Counted from the stretch's first letter, positions 52,934 through 61,773 are shown. The stretch is 64,000 nt of DNA from Bdellovibrionales bacterium (GCA_016716765.1 JADJVA010000004.1:1-64000), one strand, 5' to 3'. A program made the numbers and translations. Notes: generated by a model from the sequence alone, not told the origin.

Positions 52934-54733
52934 ATGGATATTTTTGAAATGCTGAAAGATGGCGAACTTGCCGTTCGCTATGAGGAGTTTATTTCTGCGG
53001 AGTCCGCAAGGATCGCGACGGCCCATCAATTGGAGCCGTCTTGGGTTGAACTGGTTTTGCGGGAAACGGCCGAACTGACTGATCAAAAAGCTGACTATTG
53101 GGTTCCGCAGGTAAAACAGCATGGCTTTAATGGGGAGCTTTTTTTCTTTCCAGATTTGGATGAAGGCGCGGCGTTTTTGTCACAAGAGCAATTGGTGGAT
53201 TTCTTCTCTAACCCGCTACCAAAGCTAAAAGTCCGATACGCGACAGCGCTCAACCTCAAACAAACACAGCCCCCTTTTTATTCAAAGCAAGAGCTGGTCG
53301 TTATTCTCAATAAGTATCGTGATTTTTTAAACAAGCACCGCGAAGAATTTGTCTCAAAAGGCTACACGGAAAGTGCCTTTTCGTTTTCTTGCTTCAACCA
53401 TTTCATTCCACGCACTCTTTTAGCGCAGTCATTTCACGACTTGATGGGAGCAGAAATTGAATGCGATGAGCATACGCCAGCCGCGAATATATGCGATGAC
53501 TTAGCTCCGTACCGATATAGGGATTTATTTAGCGAAAAAGAATGGGGTGCGGTGCTTGAGGGTCAAACTGTCGGCGTTCGCCAGTTGCGGGAAAAGCTGT
53601 TTGCGTTTTTACTGGGAACAACAAGCGTAGCTATCGAGTCATTACAAAAAAATGGGATTGATGGGATCTATAAATCCCTGTCCGAACTACTATTAAAATC
53701 GTTTGATCCGGAAGGTGATGACTTTAAAGCTCTCTATCACATTGACCAGCAAGTACGCGAAGAACACGCGATGTCTGTGGACTATATTGAATATGACGAA
53801 TCAAATCCGCCACCAGTCAGCGCAACGGAGGGGCCATCTTATGGCTCCATCGACGACATTTTATTTTTTATCGCTTCAGTAGCGTTTGAGACGGACACGG
53901 GCTGTTTAAGACAGGCTCAAATCAAGCTCGCCCCTTTCCTCAAAAAACTTCCTTCCGGACACTCCGTCTTCGGCCTCAATTTTTATCAAAACAGTATTGG
54001 CGATAAATCTCGCTCATTTAACGACGCCATAGATTATTGGGCGCAGGCGATTGAAGCGCAGGAAGCTTTTTTTAATAATTTTGACCGTGAACTCAATTCA
54101 TATTTGGATGGCCAATGGATTGATCACATTACTATTCAGGTGTCTCGCCAAAACAAGAAAGCTCTTAACGAAATTATGAGCCGCTTGAGCCAGGCAAAGG
54201 ATGCCAATACCTTACTGGCAAAGCTCCTCCGTCTTGAGAGTGAGGAATTATCTGGGGAACGGACTACACCGACACGCACATTAGGGTTCAGCGACGATCA
54301 AGTCACAAAGTTAGGGCTTGCCGAATATAAAGTTAAAAACTCCTCATTCGCATTTGATAGCCAATTCCGCTCATTGAAGTTCGATGGCAGAGCGGTTGGC
54401 AACTTTACCATTAATCAAGTCCGTGCCATAAAATTACTGTATTCTCGGCACGAGGGCGGAAATCCAGATACTCCGTCGGAGATGATTATTGATTTCTATT
54501 CGTCCGCAGGAGATAGGCGCGCAACTCAATTGAAAGTCAGTAGCGATATTTTTCCACGTCACCCATTATGGAAGAAGTTTATCGTTAGCCGTGAGCGTGG
54601 AATGTATCGAATCGATACGGCATGGATTCCGAATGAGGATGATTTTCTTGACTCGAATCAAAATCAAAAACTCATCGGCGAAGTGAAACCCGAAAAGGCT
54701 CTCTCCTCAAAATCCAAAAACCGCGCAGGCTGA
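52934..54733 (+). CDS. 599-residue protein of unknown function
   Basis: Not recognised. A soluble protein with mixed helices and strands, no signal peptide and no membrane span. The N-terminal half is helical (ELVVILNKYRDFLNKHREEF). A conserved-looking middle has YIEYDESNPPPVSATEGPS and DDILFFIASVAFETDTGC. The C-terminal 130 residues are beta-rich (FAFDSQFRSLKFDGRAVGNF, IIDFYSSAGDRRATQLKVS), followed by a basic tail. It is the first gene to the right of the tRNA scar and ends in its own strong terminator, so it is a separate unit from the methyltransferase gene. Confidence 0.7.
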   Translation: MDIFEMLKDGELAVRYEEFISAESARIATAHQLEPSWVELVLRETAELTDQKADYWVPQVKQHGFNGELFFFPDLDEGAAFLSQEQLVDFFSNPLPKLKVRYATALNLKQTQPPFYSKQELVVILNKYRDFLNKHREEFVSKGYTESAFSFSCFNHFIPRTLLAQSFHDLMGAEIECDEHTPAANICDDLAPYRYRDLFSEKEWGAVLEGQTVGVRQLREKLFAFLLGTTSVAIESLQKNGIDGIYKSLSELLLKSFDPEGDDFKALYHIDQQVREEHAMSVDYIEYDESNPPPVSATEGPSYGSIDDILFFIASVAFETDTGCLRQAQIKLAPFLKKLPSGHSVFGLNFYQNSIGDKSRSFNDAIDYWAQAIEAQEAFFNNFDRELNSYLDGQWIDHITIQVSRQNKKALNEIMSRLSQAKDANTLLAKLLRLESEELSGERTTPTRTLGFSDDQVTKLGLAEYKVKNSSFAFDSQFRSLKFDGRAVGNFTINQVRAIKLLYSRHEGGNPDTPSEMIIDFYSSAGDRRATQLKVSSDIFPRHPLWKKFIVSRERGMYRIDTAWIPNEDDFLDSNQNQKLIGEVKPEKALSSKSKNRAG

Positions 54734-54776
54734 ACACCTAATCCGCCGCGGTTCATTATCTTAAACACGATCCATT

Positions 54777-54804
54777 AAAGGCGCACTCGCGCCTTTTGTT
54801 CTCT
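54777..54804 (+). terminator. Rho-independent terminator after the 599-residue gene
   Basis: AAAGGCGC and GCGCCTTT form an 8-bp stem around ACTC, followed by a T-rich run (TTTTGTTCTCTTT). Confidence 0.78.
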
Positions 54805-54855
54805 TTCTAAAATAAATTTTGGTTCTCAACTACCAGAAATCTTTTTCTTTTTTGG

Positions 54856-54897
54856 CGGTCAGCCGTCCGTCAGCCAAGCTTCGTCCGTCGGTCAGCC
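54856..54897. repeat. GTCAGCC repeats upstream of the methyltransferase fusion
   Basis: Three copies of GTCAGCC and two of CGTCCGTC lie within about 42 bases, 35-75 bases before the methyltransferase start. Candidate operator for autoregulation. Confidence 0.5.
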
Positions 54898-54929
54898 TCG
54901 ATTTCTTACTTTGTCCTTAGGAGGCAAAT

Positions 54930-57011
54930 ATGAAATCGAAAACTGTAACCAAGTCCCGTGCTCAAAAGAAAACCGCTACTCAGGTAGCGCCAACAAAAAT
55001 CAACACCGCTCAGTGGGTGTTAATACTGACCGCACTTTTTAATCACGTGCGGAATTGGATTTATAATCAAATCCAAAGTGCCCGCACTCAAGTGGTAAGC
55101 CGGTACAAGGCGTTACTGTGGGTGAAAAATAAAAAGCCCAGCGGCGGCACCGTTCAGCCACTTACAATTCTTGAAACGTTCAGCGGAATAGGCGGCACCC
55201 GCTTAGGTGCTGAACAAGCTGGATTTAAGGTGGTAGCCGCAAGTGAAATTGATAAACACTGCATTGCCACTTATCAGGACAACTTTGGTGATTGCCCATT
55301 TGGGGATATTACTCAACTCAATGCGGAAACGGTGCCTAACTTTGACGTGTTGACGGCCTCAACACCGTGCCAATCCTTTTCTACTCAAGGAAAACGCAAG
55401 GGTCTTAAAGATAAGCGTGGGGAACTTATCTATGACGTTTTTCGGATTGCGGACGCTCACCCGGAACACCGTGTTCTTTTCATTGAGAACGTGAAAGGCA
55501 TGGCTACCACCAACGGCGGGCGTGGATTAAAAACCGTACTCAAAGAATTGCATTCCCGTGGCTACTACACGCACCACCAAGTTTTAAAAGCATCTCATTA
55601 TGGTGTACCGCAAGCCCGGGAAAGACTTTTCATCGTGGCGTTCCGTGAAAATGTTCCGTTCAGTTTTCCAAAGCCAACCGTTCTTGCGGCGGCAAGCGGT
55701 GAGATTTTAGAAAACTCAGTTCATAAAAACTATTTCCTAAGCCAAGAGCAAATAGATACTTTGGTTCAAGCCAAAGACCGCTATGACAAAAACGGCGATA
55801 ACTTTGGCTTTGAAATTATTGACCCTGCGAAACCCACGCACACCATTTTGCGGTCAACATCATCACTGTTAAAAAATCTTGTGGCGGTGCCCCTTGAAAA
55901 GAGCGCACCTAAAAACCGTGGCGTGTATGATTTGACGGATAAAGATGGAAACACCAAAAAAGTTCACTTACGCAAACTCACCCCACGTGAATGCGCAAGA
56001 CTGCAAGGCTATCCTGATAGCTATGAACTTACGGCGTCTGCTTCTGAAAGCTACAAGCAACTTGGAAACTCAGTCCCTGTTCCCGTAATCCGTGAACTAT
56101 TTAAAGAAATCCTTGTGTCATTGACCTTGTGGGACAAAGGGGTGCGTGTCACTAAAAACACTGCAAAGAGAATTGACCCGGTTCCACCACAAAAAAATGT
56201 GATTAAGAAAAATGGGAACACCGTAAGTACCAAAAGAATTAAGGCACCCAAAGTCACGGCAACCATGAAAGTCAACAAAAAACAAAAGGCGCAACCAGCG
56301 ACTGTTTCAAAGCAGGACAAAACTCAACCCGTTACAACAAAATCAGGTACACCAAAAATGGGATTAGCTTTGGTGAAAGGTGGTTCAGTAACACCACCGC
56401 CTGTTTTCATTAAACCTGGCCTTACTGATGATAAGAAATTGTCCGGTGAAATTTCAGGTTGGTATTTGAAAGATAAAAAAAATCATCAAATGACGCCCAA
56501 CTGGCTGGTGGTATTTTTAAATTTTATCTGCCCACTTGAGCTGGACGCAGCCACAGGCCCAGAGGCCAACTCAATTCACAAGTTCAAAAGAATTCTGACT
56601 AAAAAAGATAATTCACTCAAGCGGTCATGGAAAGTAAGTGAGGGCAACGGTGTTTTCGTCAATCCGCCTTACAATGATAAGAATGGTTTAATGGCATGGG
56701 CAGAAAAAATGGATTCTGAATATAAGAAACACGGCCAACCCATTTTTGCTCTGGTCCCCGCATGGACACCTGAAAGCAAGTGGTTCCGTTGTTTCAGTGC
56801 GAAAGCTACTCACATTGTCTTTTTAAAAGAACGGCTCACGCACAATGAAACTGTAAATAAAAAATCAGCCATGTTTCCGTCTGCTGTTTTTGTCTTTGGT
56901 GGTGATTTACTTGGTAACCGTTTTGACTATTTGTCTCAACTCGGCATGGTTTTGGAAACTGAAACCTACAGAAAATCAAAAGCACAACTCCAAACAACAA
57001 AAGCGGCATAA
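54930..57011 (+). CDS. Fusion of a C5-cytosine and an N6-adenine DNA methyltransferase
   Basis: A 693-residue protein. Residues 75-395 form a complete C5-cytosine methyltransferase: motif I ETFSGIGGTRLGAEQAG, catalytic Cys147 in STPCQSFSTQGKR, ENV at 186-188, QARERLF at 228, LQGYP at 358 and GNSVP at 379. A Lys/Thr/Gln/Pro-rich linker (405-500) follows. Residues 508-680 match the phage-type adenine methyltransferase fold, with the catalytic VFVNPPYND (NPPY) and ALVPAWTPESKWF. The N-terminus has a hydrophobic helix (28-39). A strong AGGAGG precedes the ATG. No restriction gene is adjacent, so an orphan modifier protecting the mobile element is likely. Confidence 0.88.
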   Translation: MKSKTVTKSRAQKKTATQVAPTKINTAQWVLILTALFNHVRNWIYNQIQSARTQVVSRYKALLWVKNKKPSGGTVQPLTILETFSGIGGTRLGAEQAGFKVVAASEIDKHCIATYQDNFGDCPFGDITQLNAETVPNFDVLTASTPCQSFSTQGKRKGLKDKRGELIYDVFRIADAHPEHRVLFIENVKGMATTNGGRGLKTVLKELHSRGYYTHHQVLKASHYGVPQARERLFIVAFRENVPFSFPKPTVLAAASGEILENSVHKNYFLSQEQIDTLVQAKDRYDKNGDNFGFEIIDPAKPTHTILRSTSSLLKNLVAVPLEKSAPKNRGVYDLTDKDGNTKKVHLRKLTPRECARLQGYPDSYELTASASESYKQLGNSVPVPVIRELFKEILVSLTLWDKGVRVTKNTAKRIDPVPPQKNVIKKNGNTVSTKRIKAPKVTATMKVNKKQKAQPATVSKQDKTQPVTTKSGTPKMGLALVKGGSVTPPPVFIKPGLTDDKKLSGEISGWYLKDKKNHQMTPNWLVVFLNFICPLELDAATGPEANSIHKFKRILTKKDNSLKRSWKVSEGNGVFVNPPYNDKNGLMAWAEKMDSEYKKHGQPIFALVPAWTPESKWFRCFSAKATHIVFLKERLTHNETVNKKSAMFPSAVFVFGGDLLGNRFDYLSQLGMVLETETYRKSKAQLQTTKAA

Positions 57012-57228
57012 TGTGACCACTTGGCGTGGGTGACCAGAAAAATGGTCACTCACATTTAGAAAAAAGCATAATAGGCCGCGAATAAAGTGGCCTATTCAAA
57101 AATCACAAATGGAAAACACCATTTTAATAATTATTTTTGGGAAAAATATCAGACCGCCCGAAAAAAATCCTATTTAACTTGTAGAGGTTCCCGTGGTGGG
57201 GGCCGCAACAAGAACAAAAGGAGACTGT

Positions 57229-57549
57229 ATGAAACAAATTAAACTGACCGACGTAACAAGAAAGGAGCTGGATACGGGAATGATTGTCCCCGTGAATGTA
57301 GAAGCACATACGGAAAGTATTATTAACGACTGCTTCCCAGAAGTAAAACTGCTTAACCGTTATAGTCGTGGGCACGGAACACTCATTCGTCAGACCGACG
57401 AAATAATGTTTTTAATGTGTTGCCATGACGAGCAGGCGAACAATATCGCAGCCAAACAATGGATTGAAGTTGACGGCGAGTTCTACGATGTTGACTACAC
57501 AATTCAAAAACTCACCGATGCAGGATTTGACGTTGAAAATGACCTCTAA
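57229..57549 (+). CDS. Small protein, paralogue of the 61.9-kb island protein
   Basis: About 106 residues from the ATG at 57229 with AAAGGAGA upstream. It shares with the minus-strand protein at 61853-62176 the start (MKQIKLTDVTRKEL against METIKLSGISKAEL), a central W-I/V-E/K-V/I-D/E-x-EFYDV block and the final ENDL. No known family. The repeated presence on one element suggests an element-specific function. Confidence 0.75.
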   Translation: MKQIKLTDVTRKELDTGMIVPVNVEAHTESIINDCFPEVKLLNRYSRGHGTLIRQTDEIMFLMCCHDEQANNIAAKQWIEVDGEFYDVDYTIQKLTDAGFDVENDL

Positions 57550-57569
57550 CCAAAATGAAAGGAAATTAT

Positions 57570-57935
57570 ATGAAGAATAATAATGTAGAACCAATCTTTA
57601 AGTTCAGCAATCACTGGGACGATGACCAAGACCCTTGTTATTGGGAGGATGTTTGCGAATCTTTGAAAGACATTTTTCCTAATGGCATCTATTCAATGAG
57701 TTCGCAAGCCTTTGGCTGGGATCGAGATGCCGCCTGCCGAATTATCGAGGGCAATGGTGAAAGGTTATTGCGCCTGACGTTTGACGCGACATTTGAGATA
57801 TTCAAGCATAAGAATCATTGGGAAGTTAAGATCGGTCACCACGATTCGCCATTAGGCGATTGGTTCGTGATTTATAAACACAAAACCAAGGGCGAAGCCG
57901 AAAAGCATCTTCGAGGATTAGGTCATCGCATTTAA
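57570..57935 (+). CDS. Small acidic protein of unknown function
   Basis: About 121 residues from the ATG at 57570 with AAAGGAA upstream. It has many aromatic and charged residues (NHWDDDQDPCYWEDV, WDRDAACRII) and looks like a compact alpha/beta protein. It follows the previous gene after 20 bases and is ended by a strong terminator, so the two form a short operon. Confidence 0.72.
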   Translation: MKNNNVEPIFKFSNHWDDDQDPCYWEDVCESLKDIFPNGIYSMSSQAFGWDRDAACRIIEGNGERLLRLTFDATFEIFKHKNHWEVKIGHHDSPLGDWFVIYKHKTKGEAEKHLRGLGHRI

Positions 57936-57978
57936 TGCTGAGTTCATCAGGAGTAGTTCAATGGTTCAAACCGAATGA

Positions 57979-58010
57979 GGCACCCGACAATGGGTGCTTC
58001 TTTTTTTTTT
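57979..58010 (+). terminator. Rho-independent terminator
   Basis: GCACCC (57980) and GGGTGC (57992) form a 6-bp stem, followed after TTC by ten T. Confidence 0.85.
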
Positions 58011-58039
58011 GACTGCGACCCTAAATAACCTCTCCCACA

Positions 58040-58096
58040 TTTTAATAATTCTGCCGTTAAGCTCATTGCACGGTTATTAAATACGAATTATTAAAA
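58040..58096. promoter_or_regulatory. AT-rich inverted repeat, pair 1
   Basis: TTTTAATAATTC (58040-58051) and its exact complement GAATTATTAAAA (58085-58096), 33 bases apart. Same 12-mer as in pair 2. A related half site (TTTTAATAATTA) lies at 57122, upstream of the small-protein operon. Regulator sites or replication iterons are possible. Confidence 0.6.
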
Positions 58097-58243
58097 CTGA
58101 ACCCATAACCACCCCAGACCCCAATCGATGGCACTGCTTTAAACGGCTCCAACAAGCTCGTAGCGGGGTTTTCGGGCCGCCTCAGTGGTCAGTCTATGCC
58201 GAGCTTCCTGCGGGCACTTTGGGGCTGTTTAAAACAATAGCCC
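58097..58243. other. GC-richer spacer between two AT-rich inverted repeats
   Basis: About 150 bases with no gene. GGCTCCAACAAGCTCGTAGCGGGG and a similar GAGCTTCCTGCGGGCAC could form partial hairpins (strings shortened by reading). Its position inside the repeat pair fits a control or origin region. Confidence 0.35.
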
Positions 58244-58286
58244 GAATTATTAAAAATCAATCCCCCACGAGGATTTTTAATAATTC
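58244..58286. promoter_or_regulatory. AT-rich inverted repeat, pair 2
   Basis: GAATTATTAAAAATC (58244) and GATTTTTAATAATTC (ends 58286) are a perfect 15-bp inverted repeat around 13 bases (AATCCCCCACGAG). It lies about 320 bases before the XRE regulator start. Confidence 0.65.
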
Positions 58287-58602
58287 CAGCGTCCAGAGTT
58301 TTTAATGAAAAAAATTGTTCTTTAGAGAAATTGGCCCGCCAGCGACGTACGCACCCACGATCAAGAACTGCGCCGTTCCCGAAACGGTGCGCCCCACGAC
58401 CAGCGATCTCAAGCGCTTATGGTTGCTTGCAATGATTTTTGATTTTTGCGCGTACAAGCAAAATCAAGCGCGGCAGGATCTATTCATGGGCGTTTGTGAG
58501 TTTGAAATTTCAATGTCTCATAGCCACAAGAGAAAAACATTTTTCTCTGGGGAAACTGGCCTGAACTTCGGCGCACGCGAACACGATAAAAACGGAGTCC
58601 CG

Positions 58603-58917
58603 ATGGATAAAAAGCTGGAGGTAAAATTAGGGCCGACCTTGATTCGGCTGATGAACGAACAAGGGCTGTCGCTCAAAGAGCTGTCATTTTCTGCCGGTGT
58701 CCCACTATCCACGATCTCCCACATGAGGGGCAATCGTCAGCCGCGGGACATTTCAACCGTGATGGCTGTCGCGCAAGCCCTTCATGTTTCACTTTTCTAT
58801 TTGCTCTATGGACAGGATGAGCCGTCGCAAAAAAGTGAGTTCATCAGCGAATTGATGGCGGAGCTATTCTCTGGATCTTTTGAAGTCAGGGTTAAAAAAA
58901 TACGAAACAAGTCTTGA
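58603..58917 (+). CDS. XRE-family helix-turn-helix regulator
   Basis: About 104 residues from the ATG at 58603 with CGGAG upstream. The HTH reads LIRLMNEQGLSLKELSFSAG, VPLSTISHMRGNRQP, as in phage repressors and SinR-type proteins. A longer frame reaches back to 58315 but its 96 extra residues look like non-coding sequence. It is the likely binder of the AT-rich inverted repeats upstream and may control the island. It is followed after 10 bases by a lipoprotein gene. Confidence 0.85.
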   Translation: MDKKLEVKLGPTLIRLMNEQGLSLKELSFSAGVPLSTISHMRGNRQPRDISTVMAVAQALHVSLFYLLYGQDEPSQKSEFISELMAELFSGSFEVRVKKIRNKS

Positions 58918-58927
58918 GGAGGTATCT

Positions 58928-59719
58928 ATGAGACTATTCATTTTGGTATTATTTGTTTTTGGCTTAACCGCCTGTGGTGGAAGTGGCGGCGGAAACGGCG
59001 GAGGTAGTGGAAACATTGCTCCTGTTGGTAGCGCCCAATTCAATAGCCTGACCTACGGCTACGCAAACAATATCTGTTACAGCACTTCAACTATTGGAAC
59101 GCCGGCGAGTTGTAGCGTCAGTGGAACACCGAGCAACCAAACGAGTTCAGCGACGTGTAGCGCTGGAACCGTTAAGGTTATTTGTAATGTCGGCGGAAAT
59201 AGCTATGCTCTTGTCACGAGTGGCGGCTCATCGGCGGACGCGACTTGTATAGCCGCAGGCGGAACGGTTCAGGTCACTTGCCCGATTACTACGAACGGCG
59301 CGTGCACTTCGGCGAGCGGAGTTTGGACTGCGGCAAATTATCCAAGCGTCTCAAACCCTACGGACTGCGCCAACGCGGGCGGGATTTTTTATTCAACCTT
59401 GCAGCACCTCACTGGTTCTATGCCGAATGCGAATCTATCCGCAGGAAACAATGTAGTCAGCGCAGATCCAAATGAAGTTGCAACGGTATTAGGGCTATTC
59501 AACGGCGTAAGCGATTTAGATAATACCAATTTATCTCTGGTCTCGATGTCAGCGACCGCCGCCATCGGTAGCTATTGGGAACATTCATTTTATATGAGCG
59601 GTGCAAGCGTTTACAACTTCCGTTCAACCTCGGTGGAGTTCTCAGTAGGCTCGCCAATTAGCACAACGAGTGGTGCGATCACGATCAAAGCAAACTCGGC
59701 CACCTTGTATTATCACTAA
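58928..59719 (+). CDS. Glycine-rich lipoprotein with cysteine repeats
   Basis: About 263 residues, ATG at 58928 with GAGGAGG upstream. Lipobox VFGLTAC, then GGSGGGNGGGSG as a flexible spacer. The middle has paired cysteine units (ATCIAAGGTVQVTCPI; TDCANAGGIFYS; TSSATCSAGTVKVICN) of CxxAGG type, suggesting disulfide-bonded loops. The C-terminal 100 residues are beta-rich. Outer-membrane or surface location is likely; function unknown. Confidence 0.78.
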   Translation: MRLFILVLFVFGLTACGGSGGGNGGGSGNIAPVGSAQFNSLTYGYANNICYSTSTIGTPASCSVSGTPSNQTSSATCSAGTVKVICNVGGNSYALVTSGGSSADATCIAAGGTVQVTCPITTNGACTSASGVWTAANYPSVSNPTDCANAGGIFYSTLQHLTGSMPNANLSAGNNVVSADPNEVATVLGLFNGVSDLDNTNLSLVSMSATAAIGSYWEHSFYMSGASVYNFRSTSVEFSVGSPISTTSGAITIKANSATLYYH

Positions 59720-59738
59720 AATTTAGGACGGAAATAAT

Positions 59739-59969
59739 ATGAAGAAATCAAAGGAGATGGATTATATGAAACTTCGGGAGTGTTGCTTCAAGCTAAGATC
59801 GCTTGAGCACCTTCTCGAAAATCAAAAAGAAGGTCAAGTAACGGAACTGGATGAACTCGATCTGTGGTACGGACTGGGCTTGATTTTAAAAGGTATTCGC
59901 AACGACATCATGCAAGTGGCTCGGGAGATCGAAGATAACGAAATTAGAAACGTAAAGAAGCAATCTTGA
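59739..59969 (+). CDS. Small helical protein
   Basis: 76 residues (starts at 59757 or 59766 are also possible). Predicted helices ECCFKLRSLEHLLENQ and LILKGIRNDIMQVAREIEDN form a coiled hairpin. AGGACGG lies upstream. Unknown function; lies between the lipoprotein and a membrane protein on the same strand. Confidence 0.6.
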   Translation: MKKSKEMDYMKLRECCFKLRSLEHLLENQKEGQVTELDELDLWYGLGLILKGIRNDIMQVAREIEDNEIRNVKKQS

Positions 59970-60000
59970 CTCAAACACTTGCGATAGGAATGGAGGATAT

Positions 60001-60567
60001 ATGATAGCGACATTGTTGATAGCGATTCCGGGCTTATTACTAATGGCTGTCCCTGTAATCGGTGGATTGTGGTTAATGACGGTGGTCATCGCTGTGATCG
60101 GGACCGTCATCCGGCAGCTCGGGTTTGCGATGAAGACATGGATCAAAACGCATATTCACCATGTCCATTTGTCGGATGCCGAAATTGAAACTCGCTACCG
60201 TGAACTTGATATAAAAAAGAACGGCTACAATCCTATGCGCCACGACTTCCACATCAAGGAGCTGTTTCCACGAAAGCCCAACATGGAGAAAATTAAAGCT
60301 GCGGCTAAAAGCCTTTTCCCGCACCGTTACCACGAACTCATGCCCAAAATCGGAAAGGACGATTATCACGTCGCCCGTAGTTTTCTAACGAACATGGCAG
60401 TTGAGCGGCACACCCAGTTGACGGCGGGTCAGTGGTCGGAGGCTAAAGAAAAACAATGGATCGAGATGCCGTTTCTTCCGGTGGTCATGCGTGAAGTTGA
60501 CGAAGAGTTTGTAAACTGGTGCTTCCTGGCTGTTGGTCGGGAAGTAAAAGAACACTATGCAAGCTAA
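60001..60567 (+). CDS. Membrane-anchored protein of unknown function
   Basis: 188 residues. The first 45 contain two hydrophobic segments (LLIAIPGLLLMAVPVIGGLW and LMTVVIAVIGTVI), followed by a basic cytoplasmic part with His-rich HIHHVHLSDAEIETRYREL. No family recognised. GGAGGATAT precedes the ATG. The end overlaps the convergent next gene by 4 bases. Confidence 0.7.
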   Translation: MIATLLIAIPGLLLMAVPVIGGLWLMTVVIAVIGTVIRQLGFAMKTWIKTHIHHVHLSDAEIETRYRELDIKKNGYNPMRHDFHIKELFPRKPNMEKIKAAAKSLFPHRYHELMPKIGKDDYHVARSFLTNMAVERHTQLTAGQWSEAKEKQWIEMPFLPVVMREVDEEFVNWCFLAVGREVKEHYAS

Positions 60568-60785
60568 TGTTCAAAAAGAAGTTTTCGGCTGTCGTTCACA
60601 AAGTCCAGAATAGGTATCTCAAGGCCCGGCGGTATGGGCTTGAGATACCTTAGATGAGGTGTTCCGTCGTCATCAAATCGCAAAACCGCTATGGGATCTT
60701 TTGCTGAATCACGAATGAGGTAACGGATTTTGTAGTCAGGCAATTCAACGAACGGATACCAGTTTATCTTTTCTTTTAAGCTCAT
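60564..60785 (-). CDS. Small protein of unknown function
   Basis: About 73 residues from the ATG at 60785 with AAAGGAG upstream (a frame to 60839 adds an unsupported tail). Sequence pattern YKIRYLIRDSAKDPIAVLRF and PIPPGLEIPILDFVNDSR suggests a small beta-sheet protein. Unrecognised. Confidence 0.62.
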   Translation of the reverse strand: MSLKEKINWYPFVELPDYKIRYLIRDSAKDPIAVLRFDDDGTPHLRYLKPIPPGLEIPILDFVNDSRKLLFEH

Positions 60786-60950
60786 AAAAATGCTCCTTTC
60801 TTTTGTTTTTGAGACGCAATTCCAAAAATTGAACTGCATCTTTCAAAGTTAAATGGATTTACCAACGCTCCACGGTCATCAAGCGACACGCGCACCTAAT
60901 AGCAATCCAGAATAATTATTCTGGATATACTTTATGTATCTCCACCTCTC

Positions 60951-61355
60951 CTAAATATCGTCAAACAGTTCAACCGCGCGATCATCCACCGATCCCGCGC
61001 TTGTCTGTTTGGACTTCTCGATCAAATCTAAAATAGATTTGATCTTATCGTGATTGAGCTTTTCTTTTGGATTGATGAAAATATAATTAGAAGAGAAATC
61101 TTCGATCTTATTCCCACGACTGTCGCACATAATGATAAAGCCGTAGCCGATGAGTTGCCGGATGGCCGAACGGCAGGCGCCCATTGATATTGAAAGCCTT
61201 TTGCAGATGCGGCGACGACTTAGAAATACGATTCGTTTTTCGTTACCTATGCCCGAAACCTCACGGGCAAGTTGGGCATAAATTAAAAGCCTAAGTCCGA
61301 CCTCGGACAGAAATTTTTTGTTCAGCAAAATAATGTTCATGTGTTCAAGTTCCAT
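60951..61355 (-). CDS. Winged-helix DNA-binding protein, possibly replication-initiator-like
   Basis: About 134 residues from the ATG at 61355 with GGAGG 6-7 bases upstream. The core ELEHMNIILLNKKFLSEVG, LLIYAQLAREVSG, then ICKRLSISMGACRSAIRQL and a turn (IGYGFIIMCDSRGNKI) is a winged helix. A polar tail follows (LIEKSKQTSAGSVDDRAVEL). The arrangement is reminiscent of plasmid replication or MarR-type regulators, but I cannot assign one. Confidence 0.7.
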   Translation of the reverse strand: MELEHMNIILLNKKFLSEVGLRLLIYAQLAREVSGIGNEKRIVFLSRRRICKRLSISMGACRSAIRQLIGYGFIIMCDSRGNKIEDFSSNYIFINPKEKLNHDKIKSILDLIEKSKQTSAGSVDDRAVELFDDI

Positions 61356-61411
61356 AACTGACCTCCGCATGAGTAAATGGATCAGTCGCGCGAGCAATCC
61401 ATTTACTCTGT

Positions 61412-61615
61412 ATGAAGCAAACTCGACCAACGGCGGGCCGACCGCGAAAAATTAAAACCGTCGTTATTGAGTGGCTGGCCATCTACTGGCTTGGAACGCT
61501 GTTAGGTGGCCTTGGGTGGCTGTGGCTTGGGGGTGGATTGCCGGCACTGGCTATGCTCGCCGTTTCAGGGCTTCTGTGGTGGCTTGTCGGCCTTGTGGAT
61601 CTTTGGTGGCCTTAA
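61412..61615 (+). CDS. Small membrane protein
   Basis: 67 residues: a basic N-terminus (KQTRPTAGRPRKIKT) and two very hydrophobic, Trp/Leu/Gly-rich segments (EWLAIYWLGTLLGGLGWLWL and LAMLAVSGLLWWLVGLVDLW). No strong ribosome site, but composition is that of a real membrane protein. Unknown function. Confidence 0.5.
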   Translation: MKQTRPTAGRPRKIKTVVIEWLAIYWLGTLLGGLGWLWLGGGLPALAMLAVSGLLWWLVGLVDLWWP

Positions 61616-61656
61616 ACACCCTCTGTATCTATTTAAGACGTGAGCAAGGGGGAAAG

Positions 61657-61773
61657 GTGGAAGTTTCAATTTGGTGGGTTTTAATAGCGTTCATTGTTGG
61701 GCTTGGCTTCGGGTTTGAGGATTCTATATCCAAAAAACAAAAGAAGAAAAAGCAAGACACTGACGACGAATAA
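61657..61773 (+). CDS. Very small single-span membrane protein
   Basis: 38 residues from a GTG with AAGGGGGAAAG upstream. One membrane span (IWWVLIAFIVGLGFGF) and a strongly charged tail (SKKQKKKKQDTDDE). Similar small proteins are common on plasmids and conjugative elements. Confidence 0.45.
   Translation: MEVSIWWVLIAFIVGLGFGFEDSISKKQKKKKQDTDDE

Noticed and set aside
58315..58602. A 96-residue N-terminal extension of the XRE regulator
   Set aside because: Composition is unlike protein, the HTH domain and a good ribosome site both begin at 58603.
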